Part shown: in pieces, positions 34,208-43,425 of the stretch
Position numbering within the stretch: position 1 is the first letter of the stretch
Layout: each line of letters begins with the position of its first letter
Source: Mycobacterium xenopi
Lineage (GTDB): Bacteria > Actinomycetota > Actinomycetes > Mycobacteriales > Mycobacteriaceae
Direction: 5' to 3'
NCBI RefSeq assembly: GCF_009936235.1
Contig: NZ_AP022314.1
Coordinates: forward strand, 4,712,001 to 4,776,000
Length of the DNA: 64,000 nucleotides
Notes under the pieces: model-generated
Told to the model about the DNA's origin: nothing
What the model saw: the letters and a program-made list of their open reading frames with translations, nothing else
The model's database searches: none
Made by a program: the position numbers and the translations under genes

Positions 34208-35823
34208 TGCCCGCCTCCTGTCGGTGCGGCGGCCGCCTCAGCCGGCAACGGTGGTCCGGCGGGTCCCGGCCCCGGCGCCGGCGTTGGCGGGACGGGACCC
34301 GGGACCACGCCCGGTGCCGGCGGCGGCGGGGGGATCGGCACCTGGGGAGCCTGCACCCCGATCGGTGGCAACACCGGATACTCGTCATACGCATTCGGGG
34401 GCCCGGGCGGTGTCTGCAGCCCCGATTGCGGCGGCGCGATGTCGGGCCCACCCATCAGTTCAGCCAGCGACTCCGGAGTCATCAGACCTGCGGTGATCGG
34501 TCCGACTTGAACGCCTTGCATGCCGGGCGCGACAACCCAGCCGTGTTGGGTGTTGCGGTGCGACAACGGCGTGTCCGGCACCCAGATCCCGGGCACGGTA
34601 GTGTCCTTGTACCCGTTGGGCGGCTGCAACCGCGGCTCGGAGTAGGCGACTTCTTTGGGAAGGGTCTCGGCAGTGCTGAAAAGGTTCAACCCGAATGGCA
34701 AATAGTTGAACTTGATCGCATCGAGAATCGGTGCCAGATACTGCGCACAGAGCTCGGCGGACTCCTGGTACCCGGCTCGGCTGCCGGCCTGAATCGCGCT
34801 GCAGATGAACTGCATCGGATTAGCGAAGTTTTGGATCGCTGAGATGGCGACGACGGCGCCGTGCGACGGGTGGTAAATCTGGTTGATGTTGGCTGCCGCG
34901 GTCGGTAGAACGTGCAGTCCGGTCTCCAATCCATTCAACGGATCGGGCTGCAACAGGGTCGTGGTCGCGGTCGCGAGATTGTCAATATCGTGTGCCAGCA
35001 CCTCGCGGTTCTTCTCCAGGAATGGCCGCAAGGTGGCAAGCATGCTGTCTAACTGTTGGATCGCGTTCGCCAGGTCGCGATCGGAGCCGACCAAGCTATC
35101 GGTGAACTGAGCCAGGTTCTTGTTCAGCGCGACGAACTGCTGGTCATCCTGATGCAGGGCATTGACAAAAAGCGCCAGGCTGCGCAGGACCGCGAAAAAG
35201 TCACCACGACCCTCGTTCAGCGCCGTCAGCGCACGCGACAGAGCGTCGAACGTGGTGTTGATTTGCTTGCCCTTGCCGGCCAGCCCGTCAGCGAATGACT
35301 CGATAACATCGCCGAAAGGCCCTTTCGGCTGTTCTTTGGTGGGGCCGAGTTTGGAAATGATGTTGGTGACGCTGTTGCGCAGCTGGTCCCACTCGGTTGG
35401 CACCTGTGTCCGCTCGATCGGGATCACCGCGCCATCGGCCAGTACCGGGCCGCCTCGGTAAGGCGGAGTCAACTGGATATTCCGCGCCGCCACCAGGGTC
35501 GGGTTAAGGATCACCGCCTGTGCGTTCGCGGGCACCTTGTATTTGTTGCTGTAGTGGAACGTCACTTTCATCTTGTCGCCGGCGGGCTCGATCTTGTCGA
35601 TCGAACCCACCCGCACACCCATGATCTGGACCTTGTCCCCGGAGTAGAGTCCGTTGGTCTCCGTGAAGTAGGCCACCACCGTGTTGTTGGTCAACTTCTG
35701 GTAGAGCTCGCGGCCCACAAAGAAGACGACCAGAGCCAACACCACCACTAGCGACCCGACGATCACCGACGCCCGCGACAGTCTGGGAAGTCGCAAGTTG
35801 CGGATATCGAAGACGGTGCTCAA
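34204..35823 (-). CDS. mce1D: Mce1D, MCE-family subunit
   Basis: A 539-aa MCE subunit (Rv0172 is 530 aa). Anchor VIVGSLVVVLALVVFFVG, MCE domain from VVAYFTETNGLYSGDKVQIM to about residue 120, then a helical region and a ~110-residue Pro-rich tail (PIPPPPPAPGVVPGPVPPTP). The start is TTG (35821-35823), overlapping the mce1C stop as TTGA and giving LSTVFDIRNL, matching the M. tuberculosis N-terminus MSTIFDIRNL. Gene callers that disfavour TTG would misplace it. Confidence 0.94.
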   Translation of the reverse strand: MSTVFDIRNLRLPRLSRASVIVGSLVVVLALVVFFVGRELYQKLTNNTVVAYFTETNGLYSGDKVQIMGVRVGSIDKIEPAGDKMKVTFHYSNKYKVPANAQAVILNPTLVAARNIQLTPPYRGGPVLADGAVIPIERTQVPTEWDQLRNSVTNIISKLGPTKEQPKGPFGDVIESFADGLAGKGKQINTTFDALSRALTALNEGRGDFFAVLRSLALFVNALHQDDQQFVALNKNLAQFTDSLVGSDRDLANAIQQLDSMLATLRPFLEKNREVLAHDIDNLATATTTLLQPDPLNGLETGLHVLPTAAANINQIYHPSHGAVVAISAIQNFANPMQFICSAIQAGSRAGYQESAELCAQYLAPILDAIKFNYLPFGLNLFSTAETLPKEVAYSEPRLQPPNGYKDTTVPGIWVPDTPLSHRNTQHGWVVAPGMQGVQVGPITAGLMTPESLAELMGGPDIAPPQSGLQTPPGPPNAYDEYPVLPPIGVQAPQVPIPPPPPAPGVVPGPVPPTPAPGPGPAGPPLPAEAAAAPTGGGQ

Positions 35824-37424
35824 CTCTGGCTACCTCCCAAGCTTCCTCCGCCACCACCTGGCTGACTTCCCAGTACGCCGGGCGGGATGAAGGGTGCGGG
35901 CAACTGCTGGCCCGGTCCGGGCGGCGCCGGCGGTCCGGGAGCCAACGGCGGCGCCGGCGGTGCCGCCGCGGGATTGGCCGGAGCAGGGCCTGAAACGGGT
36001 GCGTTGGGCGGTTCCGAACGCGCCCCTGGCGGCGCGTTCGGCGGCAACGGCACAGGTGTGCCCGGGACGTCGGGCGGCACCTCGCCGGGTCGTCCGGCGA
36101 TCGGGATACCAGGTGTTGGTGGTAGCCCGTTCGGGTTGGGTGGCGACGCCATGACGTCGGGCGGGGCCAAGTCCGGACCACCCAGCGGGCCGAACGGGCC
36201 TAGGTTTTGGTTAATGCCCGCACACGGCAGCGGGTTCCACGGCCGCGGCAAGAGATCAGGAGTCGGCGTGTAGGAGCAGGGCGATCCAGGTGGAACGGCC
36301 GGCCCGGGGTGATCCGGGGTGCCCTCCAACACTGGCGGTGCCGGCGGCGGCGCTCCGTTCGGCAAGCGGGTGCCGTTGGGATCAGGGAAGCGGAACGCGG
36401 GTAGTCCGGCATTGCGCCAGAACTCCTCGGGGTCGATGCCGCGTTTCTTGAACGCGGCGTCAACCCACGGCTGCAAGATCCAGTACGGCAGCAGGTTGGC
36501 CAGGATCACCTTGAAGTACGGTCCGGAAGCGACGGCCTCGTTCACGGCCGCGGCGGCTTTACCGAGCGTTACGAGGATTTGAGCTAGGTCGTCCTTGCGG
36601 GCCACCAGCAAATCGCTCACGATACGCAGCTGCTCCAGGACGTGGTTCAGATTGGGGTTGTCGTTGATGAGCCCCTTCACCTGAAGAGAGAAATACGAAA
36701 CGTTGCCCAGCAGCGCGCTGATGGCCCGACTGCGTTCGTTGAAGGCAACCAGCAGGGCCTTTGCGTTGACCAGCAGCCGATCGACCTGTTGGCTGCGGTC
36801 GCCCAGCACGCTGGCCACCTTATTCGCCTGCGCGAGTAGGTGTTTGACCTCTTCATCACGTTTGCCGACGGTGTCGGACAGTTTCGCCACGCCGTCCAGC
36901 AGGGGGCTTAGGTGGGGGTAGGTCTCATCGATGGTCTGCGACAACACGTTCAGCGAGCGCTTGACGGTGTCAATGTCCCAGCCGGCTGCCGCCCGTGTCA
37001 CGTCGAAGAAGGCGTCATAAATCTGGTACGGGGTGGTGCTTTGGCCCAGCGGCAGCACCCCGTTCGGACGCAGCGCCTGGGTGCCGCGCGGCTCGATTTC
37101 GAGGACCTTCTTACCGAGGATGGTGTCGGTCTTGATTGCCAGCCGGCTTTCGGTGCCGATGGTGTTGCTTCCGGTGGAGAACTTGATCACGACGTGATCG
37201 CCGTCGATCTTGAGTCCTTGCACAACACCGACGTTGACGCCAGCGATGCGTACTTTGTCGCCTTTGTTCAGTTGGCCGGTGTCGGCGAACTGCCCGTAGT
37301 AGCTCGGCTGGGCGAACAGCATGGGGACGCTGGTCATGGTCTGGCCAAAGGCCACGATCATCAGCACCACCACCAGGCCCATGAGCCCGATGCGAAGCCG
37401 GTTGGGAGGTTCGAGCGTTCTCAT
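35820..37424 (-). CDS. mce1C: Mce1C, MCE-family subunit
   Basis: A 534-aa MCE subunit (Rv0171 is about 515 aa). Anchor RIGLMGLVVVLMIVAFGQ, MCE domain YYGQFADTGQLNKGDKVRIAG onward, a helical region, then a Pro/Gly/Ala-rich C-terminus of over 180 residues ending in a GGGGGSLGG stretch. I chose the ATG at 37424 (MRTLEPPNRLRIG), which overlaps the mce1B stop as ATGA; the frame is open 96 bp further upstream within mce1B. Confidence 0.94.
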   Translation of the reverse strand: MRTLEPPNRLRIGLMGLVVVLMIVAFGQTMTSVPMLFAQPSYYGQFADTGQLNKGDKVRIAGVNVGVVQGLKIDGDHVVIKFSTGSNTIGTESRLAIKTDTILGKKVLEIEPRGTQALRPNGVLPLGQSTTPYQIYDAFFDVTRAAAGWDIDTVKRSLNVLSQTIDETYPHLSPLLDGVAKLSDTVGKRDEEVKHLLAQANKVASVLGDRSQQVDRLLVNAKALLVAFNERSRAISALLGNVSYFSLQVKGLINDNPNLNHVLEQLRIVSDLLVARKDDLAQILVTLGKAAAAVNEAVASGPYFKVILANLLPYWILQPWVDAAFKKRGIDPEEFWRNAGLPAFRFPDPNGTRLPNGAPPPAPPVLEGTPDHPGPAVPPGSPCSYTPTPDLLPRPWNPLPCAGINQNLGPFGPLGGPDLAPPDVMASPPNPNGLPPTPGIPIAGRPGEVPPDVPGTPVPLPPNAPPGARSEPPNAPVSGPAPANPAAAPPAPPLAPGPPAPPGPGQQLPAPFIPPGVLGSQPGGGGGSLGGSQS

Positions 37425-38461
37425 TGGGGCGTACACCTGCCCGTCGGCTGCTGCCAAATCCGGACCGTGCGCACCGGACCGCCCGGCTGAAGCCCGTTCC
37501 ACTTGATCGTGATGTCGCAAGCGTAAAAGTTCACCCAGTCTCCGTAGGTGCCGATCACGCGCCCGATCGTGTTCAACGCGGGCGGGGCCCGATGGAACAG
37601 ATCGTCGTACTGATCACGTTGATCAATGATCGGCTGCTGGACGGCCTGCAGATAATTCAGTCCCTTGTGCAGCAGCGCGCGGTTGTCGGCCAACAGGTCG
37701 GCGACCGTTCCGGCCGCGTTGCTGATGTTGGCGGTGCCGGCGGCCAGTGGATCGGCGTGGTTCTTTAGACCGGTGACAAGTTTCTCGAAGTTGTCAACGG
37801 TCTGATCGAATTCCCTGCGATGCCTAGCGGTGGTGTCCAGCACGGTGTTGAGGTTCTTGATCACCTCGCCAATCGCCTGGTCACGCTCGGCGATGTGGGA
37901 AGTCAACTGTGCTGTCTGGTCAAGGATGTCGTTGATGGTCCCGCCTTGACCCTGGAATACGGTGATGATGGTCGATGCGATGGTGTTGACCTTGTCCGGA
38001 TCGAGCGCCCGAAACAGCGGTCTGAACCCACCGATCAGCGCGTCGAGATCCAGGGCTGGGGAGGTGCGCGACAGCGGGATAAATCCGCCCGGCGGCAGAA
38101 CCCGGTCGGACCCTTCGCCCTGACCGCGCTTGAGCTCGACATAGCGGTTGCCGATCAGATCCTGATAGCGGATCTGTGCTGTCGTTGACTGGTACAGCGG
38201 CAAGTCCCGCTCGACCGTGAAGTCCACCCGTACCCGCCGGCCACCGTTGATCAGCTGGACGTTTTTGACCTTGCCGACCTCCACTCCGGAGGCCCGGACG
38301 AATTGGCCGTTGCGCAGCCCGCTGGCATTGCTGAACTCCGCGGAATAGCTATAGGTCCGGTCGAAGCGCATCTGACCGAACACCACGACGATCAGCGCGG
38401 TGAACAGCAGCAGCACCACCGCGATGATGCCGAGCCTGACAGCGGTACCGGTGATTTTCAT
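37421..38461 (-). CDS. mce1B: Mce1B, MCE-family subunit
   Basis: A 346-aa MCE subunit, the same length as Rv0170. Membrane anchor LGIIAVVLLLFTALIVVVFG, MCE domain beginning YSYSAEFSNASGLRNGQFVR, with the conserved PLYQSTTAQIRYQDLIGNRYVELK segment, then helices and a short C-terminus without a Pro-rich tail. ATGA overlaps join it to mce1A upstream and mce1C downstream. Confidence 0.95.
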   Translation of the reverse strand: MKITGTAVRLGIIAVVLLLFTALIVVVFGQMRFDRTYSYSAEFSNASGLRNGQFVRASGVEVGKVKNVQLINGGRRVRVDFTVERDLPLYQSTTAQIRYQDLIGNRYVELKRGQGEGSDRVLPPGGFIPLSRTSPALDLDALIGGFRPLFRALDPDKVNTIASTIITVFQGQGGTINDILDQTAQLTSHIAERDQAIGEVIKNLNTVLDTTARHRREFDQTVDNFEKLVTGLKNHADPLAAGTANISNAAGTVADLLADNRALLHKGLNYLQAVQQPIIDQRDQYDDLFHRAPPALNTIGRVIGTYGDWVNFYACDITIKWNGLQPGGPVRTVRIWQQPTGRCTPQ

Positions 38462-39768
38462 GGGTTGATCGTGTTGTCTCCTACTTGACGGCCCCAGACG
38501 TACTCGATGGCATATGGCGAGCCCGTGTCGATGTGGTTATACGGTGCAACGCTGTTGCCGGTGTCCATCACCAACATGGGTGCTGGCCAGAAATCACGGG
38601 TAATGGTCTGCCAGCAGCCCGGTGCACCACCCGGTCCGCCGTGAGCATTCACGCGCGGCAGATTCTCCGGGTAGATATAGGGATTCGGCGCGCCACCAAC
38701 CAGCCCGGCCAGCCCCGCTAATCCCTGGGTTAGCACGGTGGCGGTCAATCCCGCGGGAGTCAGGACGAATCCCAACCCGGACAGCGCTTCCGTTTCCGTT
38801 CGCAGTGCGTAACCGCCACGGCCGCCGGTCCCTAAATAGACCTTGTGTTCCACATCGTGGTAGTTGCGGATGGTGCAGTACAGCTCCGGGCTGTAGGTGT
38901 CGAGCAGCTTGGCGGTGGGAACCAGGTCGGCTGCTCCCCGCTCCAGGTACGGCCCGCCCCTGCGGAAGACGTCTTCCGTGGTGTTGCCGAATCCGGTCGC
39001 AGCCAGCAACGCCGCATCCAGATCCTTTTCCTGACGGTGCAGCGTGCGCGCCGTGATCACCGCATTGTTAAGGAAGTCGAACAGATCCGGCGCCGCGTTG
39101 GCGTACACGTCACCGAGGGCGGCCAATTGTTGTATGTCGTGGCGGACCTGCGGCTGCTGCGGGTTCACGTCGTCGAGGACGGCGTTCGCCTTGACCAAGG
39201 ACTGGCCGAACTTCTCGCCCAACCCGTTCAGCGCTTCCGCGGCTCCGCTCAGTGTCAGGTTGACCTTGACCGGATCCACTTTCTCGGCGATCGACGTAAT
39301 CGTCTGGAACAACGTGTTGATCTCCGTCGTCACCGACGTCGCGTCGATGACATCATGTGGCGTGATCCGTTGCGGGCTGGGGTTTTTCGGTGACGTCAGT
39401 GCCACATATTTATTGCCGAACACCGTGGTCGCTTTGATATTCGCGTCCACGTTGGCCGGAATCAGCTTGATGTACTTGGGATTAACGTCGAGGATAAACT
39501 TCGCTGCCGGCTTGCCGTCATGCTTGACTTCGGAAATGCTGCCCACCCGCCCGATCTGGACACCGTTATAAGTGACCGGCGCCCCGGGATCCATCACCAG
39601 ACCGGCGCGCGCCGACAGCATTGTCAGTGGTGTCTTTGGGGTGAAATTGCCCCGAAACTGCCAGTACACCAGTGCAGTGATCAACACGCCGAGTGCCAAT
39701 GCCACCACCCCCGCCGTCTTGTACGGCGGGGTACGCATCGGGTTGATTTTGCCTCGCGGTGTCGTCAT
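38458..39768 (-). CDS. mce1A: Mce1A, MCE-family invasin/lipid importer subunit
   Basis: A 436-aa MCE subunit (Rv0169 is 454 aa). Anchor AGVVALALGVLITALVYWQF, MCE domain LTMLSARAGLVMDPGAPVTY to YVALTSPKNP, a helical region and a C-terminal domain ending YVWGRQVGDNTINP. Mce1A was first described as a mycobacterial cell-entry protein and is now understood as part of the Mce1 fatty-acid importer. It starts five bases after the yrbE1B stop. Confidence 0.95.
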   Translation of the reverse strand: MTTPRGKINPMRTPPYKTAGVVALALGVLITALVYWQFRGNFTPKTPLTMLSARAGLVMDPGAPVTYNGVQIGRVGSISEVKHDGKPAAKFILDVNPKYIKLIPANVDANIKATTVFGNKYVALTSPKNPSPQRITPHDVIDATSVTTEINTLFQTITSIAEKVDPVKVNLTLSGAAEALNGLGEKFGQSLVKANAVLDDVNPQQPQVRHDIQQLAALGDVYANAAPDLFDFLNNAVITARTLHRQEKDLDAALLAATGFGNTTEDVFRRGGPYLERGAADLVPTAKLLDTYSPELYCTIRNYHDVEHKVYLGTGGRGGYALRTETEALSGLGFVLTPAGLTATVLTQGLAGLAGLVGGAPNPYIYPENLPRVNAHGGPGGAPGCWQTITRDFWPAPMLVMDTGNSVAPYNHIDTGSPYAIEYVWGRQVGDNTINP

Positions 39769-39773
39769 GGCAG

Positions 39774-40643
39774 CTACATCGTCAGGTTGAAGTTCGGGTT
39801 GACGCCGTAGAGCGCCAACGCAGCAAAGAGGGCAACGACCTGGACAGAGACCAGCGAGAACCGCATCGACCGCCCGACTGCCTCACCCACGCCGACCGGG
39901 CCGCCGCTGGCCGTGTAGCCGTAGTAGCAGTGGGTGAGCATGACCAGCCCGGCGATGATGACTGCCTCCACGAACGACCACAGGACGTCCTCGGGACGCA
40001 GGAATGACCGGAAATAGTGGTCGTAAGTGCCCGAGGGTTGGCCGTACAACACGGTGGTGACGAGCTGCGGGGAGATGAACGACATCAGCATCGCCGCCGC
40101 ATACAGGGGAATGATCACGACCAGGCCAGCCAACGCGCGGGTGGACACCAGATACGCGATCGACTTGATGCCCATCACCTCCAGCGCGTCAATCTCCTCA
40201 CTGATCCGCATCGCGCCCAACTCGGCCGTCGCGCCGGCGCCGACAGTGGCCGCCAGCGCTACGCCGGTCACCACCGGCGCGGCGATGCGCACGTTGATCA
40301 ACGCGGCGAAAAAACCCGTGAACACGTCGAAACCGATGTAACCGAGCGACGCATAGCCTTGGATGGCGACCAGCGAACTACCGGACAGGGTCACGAAGGC
40401 AACAATCGCGACCGTTCCGCCGACGACCGCCATCGCGCCGGTGCCCATCCCGATCTCGGCGATCAGCCGCAGCACCTCCCGGCGGTAATGCCGCAGCGCC
40501 CAGGCAAACCCCGTCGCGCCTTCCACCGCAAACCAGGCCATCTGTCCGACCCGGCTCAGTTCGCGACCCGCGGCACCGCCGTAGCGGCTGAGGTTGGCAG
40601 TTGCTCGCGGGAAGCGCGCGCGCAGCACCTGGATCGTCGACAT
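39774..40643 (-). CDS. yrbE1B: YrbE1B, MlaE-type permease
   Basis: A 289-aa integral membrane permease, exactly the length of Rv0168 when the ATG at 40643 (MSTIQVLRARFPR) is used. It has five to six hydrophobic segments and the MlaE-family motif ATVGAGATAELGAMRISEEI followed by DALEVMG, which couples to the MceG/Mkl ATPase. With YrbE1A it forms the permease of the Mce1 ABC-type importer. It starts one base after the yrbE1A stop. Confidence 0.95.
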   Translation of the reverse strand: MSTIQVLRARFPRATANLSRYGGAAGRELSRVGQMAWFAVEGATGFAWALRHYRREVLRLIAEIGMGTGAMAVVGGTVAIVAFVTLSGSSLVAIQGYASLGYIGFDVFTGFFAALINVRIAAPVVTGVALAATVGAGATAELGAMRISEEIDALEVMGIKSIAYLVSTRALAGLVVIIPLYAAAMLMSFISPQLVTTVLYGQPSGTYDHYFRSFLRPEDVLWSFVEAVIIAGLVMLTHCYYGYTASGGPVGVGEAVGRSMRFSLVSVQVVALFAALALYGVNPNFNLTM

Positions 40644-40644
40644 G

Positions 40645-41445
40645 TCAGCGCCCCGTTCCGAAACGGACACCGATGGTGGTCAGGATGACGTTGACCGCAT
40701 ACAGTGCGACCACACACAGCACCACGGTCTCGTTGACCGCGGTGCCCAGTCCCTTGGAGCCACCCCGCACGGTCAGGCCCCGGTAGCAGCCGACCAGCCC
40801 GGCGATCAGTCCGAACACGGCGGCCTTGACGGTCGCGATGACCACCTCTGGCAAGCCGGTGATCAAAGTCAGCGAGGTGAGGTAGGCGCCACCCGACACG
40901 TTCTGCAAGTAGACACCAAAGATGTAGCCGCCGACCAGACCCACCATGACCACCAGGCCGTTGAGCAGGGTGGCGACCACGGTGGCCGCCAGCACGCGAG
41001 GCACCACCAGTCGGTGGATCGGGTCGATGCCGAGCACCTCCATCGCGTCGATCTCTTCGCGGATGGTCCGCGCGCCCAAGTCAGCGCAGATCGCGGTCGA
41101 ACCCGCACCGGCCACCACCAACACCGTGGTGAGCGGACCCAGTTGGGTGACCGCACCGATCGCCGCACCGGCCCCGGAGATGTCGGCGGCCCCGGCCTGA
41201 GCCAATAGAACGTTGAGCGTGAAGATGAGGAGCACGGTGAGCGGGATCGACACCGCGATCGTCGGCAAGATGCCGACCCGCATGATGAACCAGCACTGCA
41301 GGATGAACTCGCGCCACTGGAACGGGACGCGAAATAACGCCTTGCCGGTCAGCACACACATCCGGAAAAAGCCACCGACGAGGGTGATCGGCGGACCCAG
41401 TTGATCGCGGACATAGTCGGTGAGCCGCGGCTGCGTCGTCGTCAC
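40645..41445 (-). CDS. yrbE1A: YrbE1A, MlaE-type permease
   Basis: A 266-aa permease (Rv0167 is 265 aa). The MlaE coupling motif VAGAGSTAICADLGARTIREE then IDAMEVLGI is present, with about five membrane segments. The start is GTG at 41445 (VTTTQPRLTDYV). It is the first structural transporter gene of the operon and is separated from fadD5 by 216 bp, which leaves room for an internal promoter, as described for M. tuberculosis. Confidence 0.95.
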   Translation of the reverse strand: MTTTQPRLTDYVRDQLGPPITLVGGFFRMCVLTGKALFRVPFQWREFILQCWFIMRVGILPTIAVSIPLTVLLIFTLNVLLAQAGAADISGAGAAIGAVTQLGPLTTVLVVAGAGSTAICADLGARTIREEIDAMEVLGIDPIHRLVVPRVLAATVVATLLNGLVVMVGLVGGYIFGVYLQNVSGGAYLTSLTLITGLPEVVIATVKAAVFGLIAGLVGCYRGLTVRGGSKGLGTAVNETVVLCVVALYAVNVILTTIGVRFGTGR

Positions 41446-41661
41446 TGCTGCCCCCTCACCATCAAACCGCGAGCTCCCAGGTGTAGCGGCGGTTGATGTC
41501 GCACGCCTCCTCCTTGCCCCGACCCTCGGTGTGTGACCGCCGCCTCCCTACTCACAGGTAGTAAGAGAGACCACAGGACTGTACCCGATGGCCCGCGGCG
41601 CGTACACCGCAATCCGCACAATTGACCCTCCGTCGCCGCCATAGTGAAATTGCCATCATCG
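41446..41661 (-). other. fadD5-yrbE1A intergenic region
   Basis: A 216-bp non-coding spacer inside the mce1 locus. No protein is visible. Next to the fadD5 stop a 7-bp inverted repeat GAAATTG (41646-41652) / CAATTTC (41663-41669) overlaps the stop codon. I cannot place a convincing promoter, but the length is unusual for an operon whose other junctions overlap. Confidence 0.6.
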
Positions 41662-43293
41662 TCAATTTCCTGTTCTGGCTGTAGGACAGCTCTTTTCGGC
41701 GTCCGGGTCGGGCTTCGTCGCGGCGCCGTACCGTCTGCGCAATTCGGTCTTGAGCACCTTTCCGGCCGGGTTACGCGGCAGTGCATCCACGATTTCCAGA
41801 CCCTTCGGGTGCTTGTAGCGCGCCAGCCGACCGTCGAGGAATTCGTCAATGTCTTCGAGCCGCAGGTCGTCTCGATTGACGGCTGCGACCGCGACGGGAA
41901 CTTCGCCCCACCTCTCGTCAGCTCGGCCGATAACGGCAACTTCGACGATGGCGGGATGACTGGCCAGGACGTTTTCCACCTCTGCGCAGTAGATGTTTTC
42001 TCCGCCGGAGATGATCATGTCCTTCTTACGGTCGACGACCCAGACGTAGCCCTCGTCGTCCATTCGCACCAGGTCACCGGAATGAAACCAGCCACCCGCG
42101 AACGCTTCCGCGGTCGCTTCCGGATTGTTCCAGTAGCCGCTCATCAATGTTGGTGCGCGATAAACGATTTCGCCGACCTCACCGACCGGGACGTCGTTCA
42201 TGTCGTCGTCAACTACCCGGGCGGCGACCGTCGGGATGACCCTGCCGACCGATCCACGTTTTCTGATGGCGTCCTCACCGAGCAGCATGCAGGTGACCGG
42301 CGACATTTCGGTCTGACCGAATGCCGCGAGGATTTGGGCGCCGGGGAAGGTTTCTGACATCTGCCGCAACAACGTGTCCGACGCCGGTGCCGCTCCCCAG
42401 GAGATCACCCGCAACCGAAGCTCACGCGGATTGGCCTGCTGTTCGGCGCACACCGCCTGCCACTGTGCGGGCACCAGGAAGATGCCGGTGACTTTTTCCG
42501 CCGCCAGCACATCGAGCAGCTGTCCGGGGTCGAACGCCCCGAGGGGATGGATCACCGTGGGGATCCCGAGCAACATCGGCGTCAGCATGTTGCCGAGCCC
42601 GGCGATGTGGAACAGCGGCACGCCGATGAAACCGACGTCGTTGTTGAGGTCGACGCCGTGGGTGTAGAGCGCGGTCATCGTCTGCCCGGTCAGGTTGGTG
42701 TGGGTCAGCACCGCGCCCTTGGGCCGGCCGGTCGTTCCCGAGGTGTACATGATCAACGCCGGCGCGTCGTTGGGGATGTCGACGGGTTGGTGTGGATCGC
42801 CGGTCATCTCGTTCACCAGGTCTTCGTAGCCCAGCAGGCCGTCTTCGGTGGCACCACCGGCGACGACGATCATGCCCAGCCTGGGCTCCTTGTCGCGGAC
42901 AGCGCTGGCCACCGTCGCCAGCACGGGCTCCGTGATCATGACGCGCGGCTCACAGTCGGCCACCAGGAAGGCAAGCTCGGCGGGCGTGAGCCGAAAGTTC
43001 ACCGGCACCGCGATCGCACCGATCATGTTGGCGGCCAGGACTGCCTCGATGAACTCGGTGCGGTTGAGCATCAGGATCATCACCCGGTCGCCGAACCCGA
43101 CCCCGCGTCGGCTCAGGGCACCGGCCAGTGCCGCGACTCGGCCCCGCAGCTCCATCCACGTCAGCGTCTTGCCCAAGAATCTCAGCGCCGGCGCATCCGG
43201 CTGCATCAGCGCATGGCGCTCGAGTTGGTTGACCCAGTTCTGGCGGCGGGAAAGGTAAGGCTGCTCAGTGGAGGCGGCGGTCTGGCCGGTCAT
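41662..43293 (-). CDS. fadD5: Acyl-CoA synthetase FadD5
   Basis: A 543-aa long-chain acyl-CoA ligase (Rv0166 is 554 aa). AMP-binding motif IMYTSGTTGRPKGAVLTHTN, then AAFGQTEMSPVTCM, the hinge GGWFHSGDLVRMDDEGYVWV and the C-terminal lysine segment PRNPAGKVLKTELR. It activates fatty acids taken up or recycled by Mce1. The ATG at 43293 (MTGQTAAS) is used. A TTG four codons upstream has a better-placed AAGGGA ribosome site and would give a slightly longer protein. It is divergent from mce1R. Confidence 0.94.
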   Translation of the reverse strand: MTGQTAASTEQPYLSRRQNWVNQLERHALMQPDAPALRFLGKTLTWMELRGRVAALAGALSRRGVGFGDRVMILMLNRTEFIEAVLAANMIGAIAVPVNFRLTPAELAFLVADCEPRVMITEPVLATVASAVRDKEPRLGMIVVAGGATEDGLLGYEDLVNEMTGDPHQPVDIPNDAPALIMYTSGTTGRPKGAVLTHTNLTGQTMTALYTHGVDLNNDVGFIGVPLFHIAGLGNMLTPMLLGIPTVIHPLGAFDPGQLLDVLAAEKVTGIFLVPAQWQAVCAEQQANPRELRLRVISWGAAPASDTLLRQMSETFPGAQILAAFGQTEMSPVTCMLLGEDAIRKRGSVGRVIPTVAARVVDDDMNDVPVGEVGEIVYRAPTLMSGYWNNPEATAEAFAGGWFHSGDLVRMDDEGYVWVVDRKKDMIISGGENIYCAEVENVLASHPAIVEVAVIGRADERWGEVPVAVAAVNRDDLRLEDIDEFLDGRLARYKHPKGLEIVDALPRNPAGKVLKTELRRRYGAATKPDPDAEKSCPTARTGN

Positions 43294-43353
43294 CAGCGCG
43301 GTCAAGTAGTGGTGTCCCTTCGTCGTCGTTCGCGCCCTGGCGGCAAGTTGATA

Positions 43354-43363
43354 TTTGATCAAA
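43354..43363. promoter_or_regulatory. Putative Mce1R operator
   Basis: TTTGATCAAA, a perfect 10-bp palindrome in an AT-rich island (TGATATTTGATCAAACATGG) between fadD5 and mce1R, about 60 bp from each start. GntR/FadR proteins bind short dyads of this size. It is the only strong dyad I see in this intergenic region. Confidence 0.55.
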
Positions 43364-43425
43364 CATGGTGTTGTGTGGGTCACATTATGGCCTGACCGTC
43401 GCGAAGACAAGCGCTGGAAACGCAG

